This document shows, piece after piece, positions 54,377-63,655 of a DNA stretch of 64,000 bases. Numbering within the stretch: position 1 is the first letter of the stretch; each line of letters opens with the position of its first letter. Made by a program: the position numbers and the translations under genes. The notes below the pieces were generated by a model. It was given only the letters and a program-made list of their open reading frames with translations, ran no database searches and was not told the DNA's origin. This DNA is from Pedobacter caeni (GTDB lineage Bacteria; Bacteroidota; Bacteroidia; Sphingobacteriales; Sphingobacteriaceae): assembly GCF_900129215.1 (NCBI RefSeq), contig NZ_FQUQ01000008.1, positions 124,001 to 188,000 on the forward strand, given 5' to 3'.

Positions 54377-54407
54377 CAAAAATAGTCTTTTCTAAGTGAC
54401 GGAACAA
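54377..54407 (-). promoter_or_regulatory. Promoter of the FKBP lipoprotein operon
   Basis: On the minus strand TTG (54407-54405), 20 bases, TATTTTTG (54384-54377) match the consensus. Only six bases separate the element from the ATG at 54370, implying little or no 5' leader. Confidence 0.7.
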
Positions 54408-54449
54408 TTTTTAACCAATTTTAACAATTACCAATACCCTCATAAAAAA

Positions 54450-54471
54450 CGCCCTTAATAAATTAAGGGCG
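54450..54471 (-). terminator. Intrinsic terminator of the MarR-fad operon
   Basis: CGCCCTTAAT (54450-54459) pairs with ATTAAGGGCG (54462-54471) around two bases; a T-run follows on the minus strand. Confidence 0.8.
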
Positions 54472-54496
54472 CTCAGTTTAATTATGAATCGTTATC

Positions 54497-56287
54497 TTAA
54501 TAACAATATTTATTTGCAGCAATCAGTTGTTGCGCTACTTTCTGACGGGTTTCTTTTACGTTGAAGGCATCCATTTTGGTAAACCTGCGTAATCCTACCA
54601 TCATCATTCTCTGTTCATCTCCTTCTGCAAAAGCCCATAATGCTTCTTTACCTGCTTTCTGAAGTCCATCAACGGCTTCTACAAAATAAATGCGCATCAT
54701 GTCCAACTGGCCTTCACAAGCAGCCTCACCACGAAGGTTTACTAATTTCTCTGTTCTCAGTAAGGTTGACTCCGCTACATATACATAGCTAGCCATATCT
54801 GCGATATTCATCAAAATCTCCTGTTCTTTAGAAAGGCTCATCATCAGCTTCTGCACTGCGGCACCTGCCACCATCAAAGTTGCTTTCTTCAGGTTCTTAA
54901 TGATTTTCTTTTCTGCAGCGAACAACGTATCATCCTCTTCCCCAAAATCAGGAATAGACATCAGCTCGGCAGCCACGGCAGTTGCAGGGGTCATCAGGTC
55001 TAATTCACCTTTCATCGCACGCTTCAACATCATATCTACCGTCAGCAGCCTGTTGATCTCATTTGTTCCCTCAAAGATCCTGTTGATCCTTGCATCACGG
55101 TAAGCCCTGTCCATTGGTGCCTCCGCAGAGAAGCCCATTCCACCATAAATCTGTACGCCTTCATCCACTACATAATCCAATACTTCAGATCCCCATACTT
55201 TCAAAATGGCACATTCCACAGCAAATTGTTCCGTAGACTTCAATTTTGCCTTACTGGCATCCATTCCTCCGGCTACCAATGTTTCATAAGCATCATCGAT
55301 GTTCTGACCCGCACGGTAATTTGCAGACTCTACTGCATATACTTTAGCGGCCATTTCTGCCAGTTTATACCTGATGGCACCATATTTTGAAATCGGGCGG
55401 TCAAACTGAATCCTTTCATTAGAATAATTAATAGCCGTATCAATCACTGCTTTAGAAGCACCAATCGCTGCAGCAGCCAATTTGATCCTTCCGATATTCA
55501 GGATGTTTACCGCAATTTTAAATCCATTCTGACGATCAGAAAGCATGTTTTCTACCGGCACCGGGCAATCGTTAAAGAACACCTGTCTGGTCGAAGAACC
55601 TTTGATTCCCATTTTATGTTCTTCAGGATTCATGGTGATTCCACCAAACTCACGTTCTACAATAAAAGCAGTTAAATTGGCATCGTCATCAATTTTAGCG
55701 AACACAATAAAGATATCCGCAAACCCAGCATTTGTGATCCACATCTTCTGACCGGTGATCAGGTAATGTTTCCCATCTTCCGACAATTTCGCTTTAGTTT
55801 TTCCTGAGTTCGCATCAGAGCCTGAGTTTGGCTCTGTTAAACAGTAAGCCGCTTTCCACTCTCCTGTTCCCAGGTTAGGAATATATTTCGCTTTCTGTGC
55901 TTCATTTCCATAATATAAAATCGGCAAAGTTCCGATTCCGGTATGTGCAGAAAGTGCTACGGCAAAAGAGTGCCCTGCGCCAATTACATCAGCTACCAGC
56001 ATAGAAGTATTAAAGTTCTTTCCAAAACCACCAAACTCTTCCGGAATAGACACCCCCAGGATACCCAAAGCACCTGCTTTATCCATTAACGAAGGCATCA
56101 ATCCCTCTTCCTGCATATCAATACGATCCAGGTTAGGGTAAACCTCTGCCACTAAGAAATCGCGGCAGGTCTGTGCAATCATCAATTGTTCTTCATCAAA
56201 TTCTTCAGGAATAAATACATCCTGGTAATTGGTTTCTGTTATCAAAAACTCTCCACCTTTAATTGTTTTTTTGTCTGTAGTTTCCAT
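54497..56287 (-). CDS. fadE: Acyl-CoA dehydrogenase
   Basis: The 596-residue flavoprotein shows CLTEPNSGSDANSGKTKA and KMWITNAGFADIF (FAD and substrate region), a catalytic-base region VQIYGGMGFSAEAPMDRAYRDARINRIFEGTNEI and the C-terminal extension of the Bacteroidota/Bacillus FadE type. It would introduce the first double bond of beta-oxidation, passing electrons to an ETF. It is the last gene of marR-fadN-fadA-fadE, nine bases after fadA. Confidence 0.93.
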   Translation of the reverse strand: METTDKKTIKGGEFLITETNYQDVFIPEEFDEEQLMIAQTCRDFLVAEVYPNLDRIDMQEEGLMPSLMDKAGALGILGVSIPEEFGGFGKNFNTSMLVADVIGAGHSFAVALSAHTGIGTLPILYYGNEAQKAKYIPNLGTGEWKAAYCLTEPNSGSDANSGKTKAKLSEDGKHYLITGQKMWITNAGFADIFIVFAKIDDDANLTAFIVEREFGGITMNPEEHKMGIKGSSTRQVFFNDCPVPVENMLSDRQNGFKIAVNILNIGRIKLAAAAIGASKAVIDTAINYSNERIQFDRPISKYGAIRYKLAEMAAKVYAVESANYRAGQNIDDAYETLVAGGMDASKAKLKSTEQFAVECAILKVWGSEVLDYVVDEGVQIYGGMGFSAEAPMDRAYRDARINRIFEGTNEINRLLTVDMMLKRAMKGELDLMTPATAVAAELMSIPDFGEEDDTLFAAEKKIIKNLKKATLMVAGAAVQKLMMSLSKEQEILMNIADMASYVYVAESTLLRTEKLVNLRGEAACEGQLDMMRIYFVEAVDGLQKAGKEALWAFAEGDEQRMMMVGLRRFTKMDAFNVKETRQKVAQQLIAANKYCY

Positions 56288-56296
56288 AATATCTTC

Positions 56297-57475
56297 TTAA
56301 AGCATTTCAAAAATTCCGGCTGCACCCTGTCCGCTACCCACGCACATGGTCACCATACCATATTTCTGATCTCTTCTTTTTAATTCATTAAATAATTGTA
56401 CTGATAATTTCGCCCCTGTACAGCCCAGCGGGTGTCCAAGGGCAATTGCACCTCCATTGACATTCACTTTTGTGGCATCGATCCCTAAAGTTCTGATCAC
56501 AGCCAGTGATTGAGAAGCAAAAGCCTCATTCAGCTCGATCAGGTCCAGTTCTTCCAGTTTCATTCCTGCCATTTTCAACGCTTTAGGAATCGCCTCAATT
56601 GGCCCTATTCCCATGATCCTTGGCGGAACCCCTGCAATACCATAACTTACCAGGCGGGCAATCGGATCTACTCCCAATTCTTTCATTTTACTTTCGGACA
56701 CTACCAAAACAAAGGCGGCGCCATCTGAAGTTTGTGAAGAGTTTCCTGCAGTTACACTACCATCGGCAGCAAAAACAGGTTTTAGTTTAGCCAGTTTATC
56801 CAGTGAAGTATCTGCTCTTGGCCCTTCATCCGTGTCCACCACATAACTGCGGGTTTTCTTTTTCATATTGGCATCCAGGTAATTCTCCACTACCGTGATT
56901 GGCGCAATCCCATCTTTCAGGTGTCCGTTTTTAATCGCTTCCACCGCTTTCATGTTCGATTGATACGCAAAAGCATCCTGATCTTCCCTGCTCACTTTAT
57001 ATTCATTCGCCACCGCTTCAGCAGTTAAGCCCATCCCCCAATACCAATCCGGATTTTTCATGGCCACATCTGGATTTGGAACCACTTTCCATCCGCCAAA
57101 AGGCATTCCAGACATCACTTCTACCCCACCGGCAATGATACAATCGGCCATTCCGCTTCTGATCTTCGCCACTGCAGTAGCAATGGTTTCCAATCCTGAT
57201 GCACAATACCTGTTCACGGTTACTCCCGGAACCTTATCGGTATCCAGTCCCATCAGGGAAATCATACGCCCGATGTTCAGGCCTTGTTCCGCTTCCGGGG
57301 TTGCATTCCCTACAATCACATCATCGATTTGTGTTTTATCCAGGTTAGGCACTGAAGCCACCAACTGTTTAATTACTTCGGCAGCCAAATCATCGGCCCT
57401 TGTAAAACGAAATACACCACGAGGGGCCTTGCCCACTGCTGTACGATATCCTGCTATAATATATGCTTCTTGCAT
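56297..57475 (-). CDS. fadA: Acetyl-CoA acyltransferase (3-ketoacyl-CoA thiolase)
   Basis: The 392-residue thiolase has the nucleophile cysteine in VNRYCASGLETIATA, the GGVEVMSGMPFGGW segment, the catalytic His in LNEAFASQSLAVI to NVNGGAIALGHPLGCTGA and the C-terminal cysteine in TMCVGSGQGAAG. It cleaves 3-ketoacyl-CoA to acetyl-CoA and a shorter acyl-CoA. It lies between fadN and fadE in one operon. Confidence 0.95.
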   Translation of the reverse strand: MQEAYIIAGYRTAVGKAPRGVFRFTRADDLAAEVIKQLVASVPNLDKTQIDDVIVGNATPEAEQGLNIGRMISLMGLDTDKVPGVTVNRYCASGLETIATAVAKIRSGMADCIIAGGVEVMSGMPFGGWKVVPNPDVAMKNPDWYWGMGLTAEAVANEYKVSREDQDAFAYQSNMKAVEAIKNGHLKDGIAPITVVENYLDANMKKKTRSYVVDTDEGPRADTSLDKLAKLKPVFAADGSVTAGNSSQTSDGAAFVLVVSESKMKELGVDPIARLVSYGIAGVPPRIMGIGPIEAIPKALKMAGMKLEELDLIELNEAFASQSLAVIRTLGIDATKVNVNGGAIALGHPLGCTGAKLSVQLFNELKRRDQKYGMVTMCVGSGQGAAGIFEML

Positions 57476-57499
57476 GTCCGTATCTTTTATTAGCCTAAA

Positions 57500-59905
57500 T
57501 TAATTTCTTAAAGGTTTTCCTTTGGTCACAATACTTTGAATCCGTTCCAGCGTTTTACGCTCACCGCATAGCGACAGGAAGGCTTCTCTTTCCAGGTCAA
57601 GCAGGTATTGCTCGGTTACTTCCGTTGGGGAAGACAAATCTCCACCACACATTACCCAACCCAGTTTCTCAGAGATTTTCTTGTCGTGCTCAGAGATATA
57701 ATGACCGGAATACATGGTATTTGCTCCGGCATAAACTATCCCTAAACCTTGTTTACCCAATACTTTAATGTCCTTACGCTGTACGGGTTTGGTATATCCC
57801 GCATCAGCCAGTTCTATTGCTTTAGCTTTTGCATCCGCAATCAGCCTGCTCCTGTTCATGGAAATCGAATACTTATCTTTCTGCAGATAGCCCAACTCAA
57901 ATGCTTCTACCGCTGAAGTAGATACTTTGGCCATACCAATGGTCAGGAACCTGTCTTTCAGTGCATTTTGAACAATCTGGTCTTCTTTATACTCATCTGA
58001 TGCACGCAGGGCGAATTCTTTCGTACCACCACCACCAGGGATCACTCCTACACCAAACTCCACCAATCCCATATAGGTTTCTGCATTCAACTGAACATGA
58101 TCGGCATGTAAACTAAATTCACAACCACCACCAAGGGTCAGGTTATGTGGTGCAACCACTACCGGGATAGAAGAATACCTGATACGCATAGAAGTATTCT
58201 GGAACATCCTGATCGCCAGGTTTAACTCGTCCCATTCCTGCTCTACCGCCATCATAAAGATCATCCCTACATTGGCTCCTGCTGAGAAATTAGCACCATC
58301 ATTTCCGATCACTACTCCTCTGTATTCTTTTTCAGCCAGGTCAATTGCTTTATTAATGGCCTGTAAGGTATCTCCGCCAATCGTATTCATCTTCGAATGA
58401 AACTCTACATTGAGGATTCCATCACCAAGGTCTATAATCGAAGCCCCGGAATTTTTCCAGATCGTTTTATTTCCTCTCAGGTTATCCAATACCACAAAGG
58501 CTTCGGTTCCCGGTACTGCTTTATAACTTTTCGAAGGGATATCGTAATATTTCTTTATTCCATCCTCTACTTTGTAGAATGTCGTATGTCCGGCAGCCAG
58601 CATTTCATGCACCCATGCCGCAGCCTCATGGCCATACTTTTTCATGCCGGCTACTGCATCAGCGATTCCAACGGCATCCCAAACTTCGAAAGGACCTAAA
58701 TCCCAGGCAAAGCCTGCACGCATCGCATCGTCAATCCTGTAAAGCTCATCAGAGATTTCCGGAATGCGATCCGATACATATTCAAACAAACCAAAGAAAG
58801 AAGCGCGGAACAATTCAGCAGCTTTGTCCTTTCCTGAAGCAAAGACTTTCATTCTGTCTTTTACATTCTCAATTGTTTTGGTCAGATCCAGCGTTGCTGA
58901 TTTCACTTTTTGCTGAGGACGGTATTCCAGTGTTTTTAAGTCTAAAGCTAAAATCTCTGTTTTGCCCTCTGCAGTTTTTGTTTTTTTATAGAATCCCTGT
59001 TGGGTCTTATCGCCCAGCCAGTTGTTGGCTTCCATTTTTTCGACATAAGCAGGCAGCTTAAAGAGGTCATGGGCCTTGTCCTGCGGACAGTTATCATATA
59101 AACCTTTAGAAACTTTAATCATGGTATCTAAACCTACCACATCAGTGGTACGGAAAGTAGCAGATTTAGGTCTTCCAAGGGCAGGTCCTGTAAATTTATC
59201 TACTTCTTCTACTGTCAGGTCCATTTTCTCTACCAGATGCAATAAAGACATAATAGAGTATACACCTACACGATTTGCGATAAATGCAGGGGTATCCTTA
59301 CAAAGTACTGTAGTTTTACCTAAAAATTTATCGCCATAATGCATTAAGAAATCTACCAGTTTCGGATCGGTATCCGGAGTAGGGATGATCTCCAGCAAAC
59401 GCAGATAACGGGGAGGATTGAAGAAATGTGTTCCACAAAAATTTGCTTTGAAATCTGTTGTTCTTCCTTCTGCCATCATATGAATAGGGATTCCGGAAGT
59501 ATTAGAAGTAACCAAGGTACCCGGTTTACGGAATTGCTCTACCTGATCAAACACTTTTTTCTTGATGTCCAGATTTTCTACCACGACTTCGATGATCCAG
59601 TCGTAATTTGCGATCTTAGCCATATCATCAGTAAAATTACCTGTTGTAATCTTGTTGAGGACGCTTTTCGTATAAACAGGGGAAGGATTGGTCTTCACTG
59701 TATTTTGTAAAGCGGCATTTACAATTCTGTTCTTAACTGCCGGATGGTCCAGGGCCAGTCCTTTGGCTTGTTCCTCTGCGCTCAGATCTTTCGGAGCGAT
59801 GTCAAGCAAAAGTACTTCAACTCCAATGTTCGCAAAGTGACAAGCAATACGTGAACCCATAATACCTGAGCCCAATACCGCTACTCTATTTATCTTCTTG
59901 TTCAT
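57500..59905 (-). CDS. fadN: 3-hydroxyacyl-CoA dehydrogenase / enoyl-CoA hydratase fusion
   Basis: The 801-residue protein has an N-terminal NAD-binding 3-hydroxyacyl-CoA dehydrogenase (GSGIMGSRIACHFANIG, then HFFNPPRYLRLLEI) and a C-terminal enoyl-CoA hydratase (GNDGANFSAGANVGMI, then GGGCEFSLHADHV). This domain order is the reverse of E. coli FadB and equals Bacillus FadN; the gene order fadN-fadA-fadE is also the Bacillus order. Its start overlaps the end of the MarR gene by 20 bases. Confidence 0.94.
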   Translation of the reverse strand: MNKKINRVAVLGSGIMGSRIACHFANIGVEVLLLDIAPKDLSAEEQAKGLALDHPAVKNRIVNAALQNTVKTNPSPVYTKSVLNKITTGNFTDDMAKIANYDWIIEVVVENLDIKKKVFDQVEQFRKPGTLVTSNTSGIPIHMMAEGRTTDFKANFCGTHFFNPPRYLRLLEIIPTPDTDPKLVDFLMHYGDKFLGKTTVLCKDTPAFIANRVGVYSIMSLLHLVEKMDLTVEEVDKFTGPALGRPKSATFRTTDVVGLDTMIKVSKGLYDNCPQDKAHDLFKLPAYVEKMEANNWLGDKTQQGFYKKTKTAEGKTEILALDLKTLEYRPQQKVKSATLDLTKTIENVKDRMKVFASGKDKAAELFRASFFGLFEYVSDRIPEISDELYRIDDAMRAGFAWDLGPFEVWDAVGIADAVAGMKKYGHEAAAWVHEMLAAGHTTFYKVEDGIKKYYDIPSKSYKAVPGTEAFVVLDNLRGNKTIWKNSGASIIDLGDGILNVEFHSKMNTIGGDTLQAINKAIDLAEKEYRGVVIGNDGANFSAGANVGMIFMMAVEQEWDELNLAIRMFQNTSMRIRYSSIPVVVAPHNLTLGGGCEFSLHADHVQLNAETYMGLVEFGVGVIPGGGGTKEFALRASDEYKEDQIVQNALKDRFLTIGMAKVSTSAVEAFELGYLQKDKYSISMNRSRLIADAKAKAIELADAGYTKPVQRKDIKVLGKQGLGIVYAGANTMYSGHYISEHDKKISEKLGWVMCGGDLSSPTEVTEQYLLDLEREAFLSLCGERKTLERIQSIVTKGKPLRN

Positions 59906-60344
59906 AATTTTCTGTAGGAATTTTATATGCCAATGTAAGTTTGTTCAATTTCTGCAGCGTTGAGATCAGGTTGTTCTTTTCCTGTGCGCTGAGGTGTACG
60001 TTCAGATACTCATTAAAAGAGATCACCACGCCTTTTGCAAGCTGTCTTTTCTCACGGCCCAGATCAGTAAGATATACTTTAACTGAGCGTTTATCTCCGA
60101 TGGAAGTCTCCCGGTATATTAACCCCATTTCTTCCATATTGTTTAACATTCTTGATAAACTGGTAGCCTTCACGCCCAGCAATCCGGCCAGCTTGGAAAC
60201 CGCTGTACCTTCCTTCTCAATATTAATCAGCACATAACCTATGGCCTGTGTGATTCCGAATCCGGATGCGATCTGATTATAAGTGTTGGAAACATTCTGC
60301 CAAACCACTTTCAAAAAATAATCTACTGTCTCTTGTTGTTTCAT
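59886..60344 (-). CDS. MarR-family transcriptional regulator
   Basis: The 152-residue protein has the MarR winged HTH (GTAVSKLAGLLGVKATSLSR, then LNNMEEMGLIYRETSIGDKR) flanked by dimerisation helices. It is first in the beta-oxidation operon and probably represses it, releasing on an acyl-CoA or fatty acid ligand; the ligand is inferred. Inverted half-sites at 60352-60363 and 60389-60400 bracket its promoter, which supports autoregulation. Confidence 0.92.
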   Translation of the reverse strand: MKQQETVDYFLKVVWQNVSNTYNQIASGFGITQAIGYVLINIEKEGTAVSKLAGLLGVKATSLSRMLNNMEEMGLIYRETSIGDKRSVKVYLTDLGREKRQLAKGVVISFNEYLNVHLSAQEKNNLISTLQKLNKLTLAYKIPTENYEQEDK

Positions 60345-60351
60345 GAATTAC

Positions 60352-60400
60352 TATGCTTGCATAACAAAGCTATAGAATTAAAACCTTATATGCAAGCGTA
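60352..60400 (-). promoter_or_regulatory. MarR operon promoter bracketed by an inverted-repeat operator
   Basis: The promoter on the minus strand is TTG (60395-60393), 20 bases, TAGCTTTG (60372-60365). TATGCTTGCATA (60352-60363) and TATGCAAGCGTA (60389-60400) are inverted copies differing by one base. One lies on the initiation region and the other contains the -33 TTG, so a bound dimer pair would block polymerase. Confidence 0.72.
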
Positions 60401-60424
60401 ATAATAAAAAATATGTCATAAAAA

Positions 60425-60452
60425 AAGCCGCCTTACTTGCGTAAGGCGGCTT
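60425..60452 (-). terminator. Intrinsic terminator after the OmpA-family gene
   Basis: A perfect 12-bp stem (60425-60436 and 60441-60452) with loop TTGC; a T-run follows on the minus strand. Confidence 0.88.
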
Positions 60453-60474
60453 CTAAACTAAATTCTATTTCAGA

Positions 60475-61806
60475 CTAGTAAAGTGTGAATTCTACTCTTC
60501 TGTTTTTCTGACGACCAGCAGCAGTTTTGTTGGTAGCAATAGGTTGGTTTGGACCGTAACCTGTAGCTTCAATACGTGAAGCATTTGCACCTTGAGAAAC
60601 TAAATAAGCTTTGATCGACTCAGCTCTTTCTTTCGATAAACGTAAGTTTAAAGCCATTGAACCTGTATTATCTGTGTGACCAGCTAATTTCAAGCTAAAG
60701 TTTTTCTCTACTAATAAAGCAGCAACTCTGTTTAAAGTAGTATAAGATTTAGAGCGGATAGTTGCTTTACCTAAATCAAATTCTAAGTTTCTGATCGCCT
60801 CATCCACTACCTTACGGTCAGCTTCAGTGATGATTACTTTTTCCTGAATAACCGGAGCAGGAACTTTTAGAGGACAACCTGAACCGTCAACAACTGTTCC
60901 TGAAGGAGTACCTGGACATTTATCCAATTTATCAGCAACACCGTCACCGTCAGTATCTTTCAATAAGTCGTTCATTTCTGATCTCAATCTGGCGTTTTCA
61001 GCTTTCTGAGCATCTAAATCACCTTTTAAAGCGTTAGCAGTTTGTTTAGCCTGTAATGCTTCATCATAAGTTAAAGCTACAGGGTTATGCCATGCCAATT
61101 GTTTTCCTTTTCCTAAAGCAAACTCTAAACCACCATAAGCATATGAATACTTATCGTTTTGTCCACGGTAGAAACCATCAAGGTTATCACCATCAACAAA
61201 GTTTACAGTCCATCCTAAATCTAAATTGATCTTCTCAGATAATTTAACTTTAGCACCGATACCTACAGGAATGATTAGTTCGCTGATAGTTTTGTCACCA
61301 GCATAGTTAGTCAACGCACCAGTATTGCTGGCAGAAGTTTTAACTTTGTAACCTGCTAAACCAGCACCAGCTGAAGCATACAATTGCAAAGCACTGGTTT
61401 TGTTAAACATGTCGATATTGAACATATTAACTACTGCATTTAAACTTCCTGAATAACTAAGATCAGTTTCGAAAGCATTTACAGCACCTGTGTTAGTTCC
61501 ACCACTTTTCCATTTTTCAGTGTTATCAGCTTTCAGTTTACCTCTAACTCCGTCTAAACGCAATGAGAAATATGGTGTAAATTGTTTCTTGATGTAAAGA
61601 CCATAACCTAAACTTGATTTGTTGTTAGAGAAATCGTTTTTACCACCAAGGGGAGACGTAGGAGTTAAAACCCCAGCATTAACACCAAATGACCATGTAG
61701 TCAGTTGATTTGAATTTGTACCTGCTTGATCCTGAGCCTGAACAGAACCTCCGATTAGGAGCGCAGCTAAAGCAACAGGCAGGGTTTTAAATAAATTTTG
61801 TTTCAT
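60475..61806 (-). CDS. OmpA-family outer membrane protein
   Basis: The 443-residue protein has a signal peptide (cleavage near SVQAQ), an N-terminal eight-stranded beta-barrel (about 30-240), a TSP3-like calcium motif DTDGDGVADKLDKCPG (about 285-300) and a C-terminal OmpA peptidoglycan-binding domain (about 325-443, with LAGHTDNTGSMALNLRLS and RRVEFTLY). It anchors the outer membrane to the wall. It is a single-gene unit. Confidence 0.93.
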   Translation of the reverse strand: MKQNLFKTLPVALAALLIGGSVQAQDQAGTNSNQLTTWSFGVNAGVLTPTSPLGGKNDFSNNKSSLGYGLYIKKQFTPYFSLRLDGVRGKLKADNTEKWKSGGTNTGAVNAFETDLSYSGSLNAVVNMFNIDMFNKTSALQLYASAGAGLAGYKVKTSASNTGALTNYAGDKTISELIIPVGIGAKVKLSEKINLDLGWTVNFVDGDNLDGFYRGQNDKYSYAYGGLEFALGKGKQLAWHNPVALTYDEALQAKQTANALKGDLDAQKAENARLRSEMNDLLKDTDGDGVADKLDKCPGTPSGTVVDGSGCPLKVPAPVIQEKVIITEADRKVVDEAIRNLEFDLGKATIRSKSYTTLNRVAALLVEKNFSLKLAGHTDNTGSMALNLRLSKERAESIKAYLVSQGANASRIEATGYGPNQPIATNKTAAGRQKNRRVEFTLY

Positions 61807-61930
61807 AAAATAAGTATTAAATAATTGTTACAATGTTTAATCATATAATTCATTTCAATACTTAGGCCAATCATTAAAACAGCTTTAAACGACTGTTATT
61901 TGAGATTAAGTGTGTAGAATTCTATACAGG

Positions 61931-63655
61931 CTACCATCCCATTGAGTCATCATCTCCCCGCGGATCCGCACCTCCCTGATAGTAGCCCCATTTGGTTTTC
62001 AGAATGGCGTCAACCCTGCCAATGGGACCTCTTGGTGTAAGAATATATCCTCTGGACCTCAATTTAGCCTGATTTAGACTATCCAAGGCTCCTTCTTCGA
62101 AATAAACTTCGTCTGGCAACCATTGGTGATGGAAGCGTTTTGAGGTCACTGCCTGTTGCATATTCTGGTCAAATTCCACTACATTTAATATGGTCTGAAA
62201 AACAGACGTTATTATCGTAGAACCTCCGGGAGTACCCACCACCATAAACAATTTACCTTCTTTTTCAATAATTGTTGGCGTCATAGAGCTTAACATTCTC
62301 TTTCCGGGAGCAATTGCATTGGCTTCCCCCCCAACCAGGCCATACATGTTGGGTGCTCCAGGCTTTACTGAAAAATCATCCATTTCGTTATTCAACAAAA
62401 ATCCTGCTCCTTTTACCACAACTGCAGACCCATAAGAACCATTTAATGTAGTAGTTACCGAAACGGCATTTCCCGCTTTATCCACAATAGAGAAGTGTGT
62501 GGTTTCCTCATGTTCTTTACCTTTTACCACTCCGGCTTTAACTTCTGCACTGGCTGTTGCTTTTGCCCAGTTAAAAGTGCTCATTCTATTTTTAACGTAA
62601 TCATCAGCCATCAATTCCTTCCCGGGAACAGCATAAAAATCGGGATCTCCCATATGCGTTGCCCGATCAGCATATACCCGACGCTCCGCTTCCACGATAA
62701 CCTGAACAGTAGAATCGGCATTATGGCCCCATTTTTTCAGGGGATAGGGTGTCACAGATTTCAGCAATTGAATCAGCGCTATCCCTCCGCTCGAAGGAGG
62801 TGGCATCGTAATGATTTTATACCCTTTATAGTTTCCGGTAATGGCCTTGCGCCATACGGCCTGATAGTTCTTCAGATCCTGAGCAGTGATGATCCCGCCA
62901 CCGTGTTTCATTTCCAGCAACAAACTGTCTGCTACCGCTCCTTCATAAAACCCGGCCCTACCTTTATCACGAATCTGTTCCAAGGTGTTTGCCAACTCAT
63001 TCTGCAACAACAAATCACCCTTTATCCATTGACCTTTTTTGATCAGTGCGGTACCTAGCGGATTAAATTCTACCAATTTATCATGCAGACCATTAAACTC
63101 GGCCGCTTGTCTTTCCGAAATCGCGAATCCATTTCTGGCCAGTAAAATTGCCGGTTCCAGTAGTTCCGCCCATTTTAATTTGCCATATTTTTCATGGGCA
63201 GTTACCATTCCGGCTACAGATCCGGGAACTCCTGAAGCCAGTTGCCCATACAAACTCTTATCTACGATTGGCTGACCTGCCGAGTCCAGGTACATGTTTC
63301 TCTGCGCTGCCGCCCCTGCCTTCTCGCGAAAATCGAGTGTATTTGTCTCTCCTTCAGCAGAACGGTACACCATAAAGCCTCCGCCACCAATATTTCCGGC
63401 ATTAGGATAAACCACGGCCAAAGCAAACTGAACAGCAACCGCCGCATCAACGGCATTTCCACCCTTCTTTAAAATATCAAGGCCAACTTTTGAAGCCTCC
63501 GGACTTGCCGAGACCACCATTCCATTACGGTATTCTTCACTATTCTTTTTACCCAGCTGTCCACCTGCACATCCGGAGAACAATGCCCCGAACAGGAGGA
63601 CCAGCCCCAGCACAAATGAAATATGTCTATCCTTTATATCCTTCTGCATCTGCAT
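61931..63655 (-). CDS. ggt: Gamma-glutamyltransferase
   Basis: The 574-residue lipoprotein (lipobox FSGC, Cys29) has GGNAVDAAVAVQFAL near the N-terminus and the autoprocessing/nucleophile threonine in EETTHFSIVDKAG (near residue 385), with the small-subunit MDDFSVKPGAP and the late LSSMTPTIIEKEG. It cleaves glutathione and other gamma-glutamyl compounds. Its start overlaps the end of the upstream acyl-CoA ligase gene by 29 bases, so it is likely translated from the same mRNA. Confidence 0.93.
   Translation of the reverse strand: MQMQKDIKDRHISFVLGLVLLFGALFSGCAGGQLGKKNSEEYRNGMVVSASPEASKVGLDILKKGGNAVDAAVAVQFALAVVYPNAGNIGGGGFMVYRSAEGETNTLDFREKAGAAAQRNMYLDSAGQPIVDKSLYGQLASGVPGSVAGMVTAHEKYGKLKWAELLEPAILLARNGFAISERQAAEFNGLHDKLVEFNPLGTALIKKGQWIKGDLLLQNELANTLEQIRDKGRAGFYEGAVADSLLLEMKHGGGIITAQDLKNYQAVWRKAITGNYKGYKIITMPPPSSGGIALIQLLKSVTPYPLKKWGHNADSTVQVIVEAERRVYADRATHMGDPDFYAVPGKELMADDYVKNRMSTFNWAKATASAEVKAGVVKGKEHEETTHFSIVDKAGNAVSVTTTLNGSYGSAVVVKGAGFLLNNEMDDFSVKPGAPNMYGLVGGEANAIAPGKRMLSSMTPTIIEKEGKLFMVVGTPGGSTIITSVFQTILNVVEFDQNMQQAVTSKRFHHQWLPDEVYFEEGALDSLNQAKLRSRGYILTPRGPIGRVDAILKTKWGYYQGGADPRGDDDSMGW

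Noticed and set aside
58579-59061. 160-codon plus-strand ORF opposite fadN
   Set aside because: Antisense shadow with low-complexity Leu/Phe/Pro composition and no promoter.
62495-63058. 187-codon plus-strand ORF opposite ggt
   Set aside because: It is antisense to a well-conserved gene, with cysteine/phenylalanine-rich composition and no family resemblance; a frame shadow.
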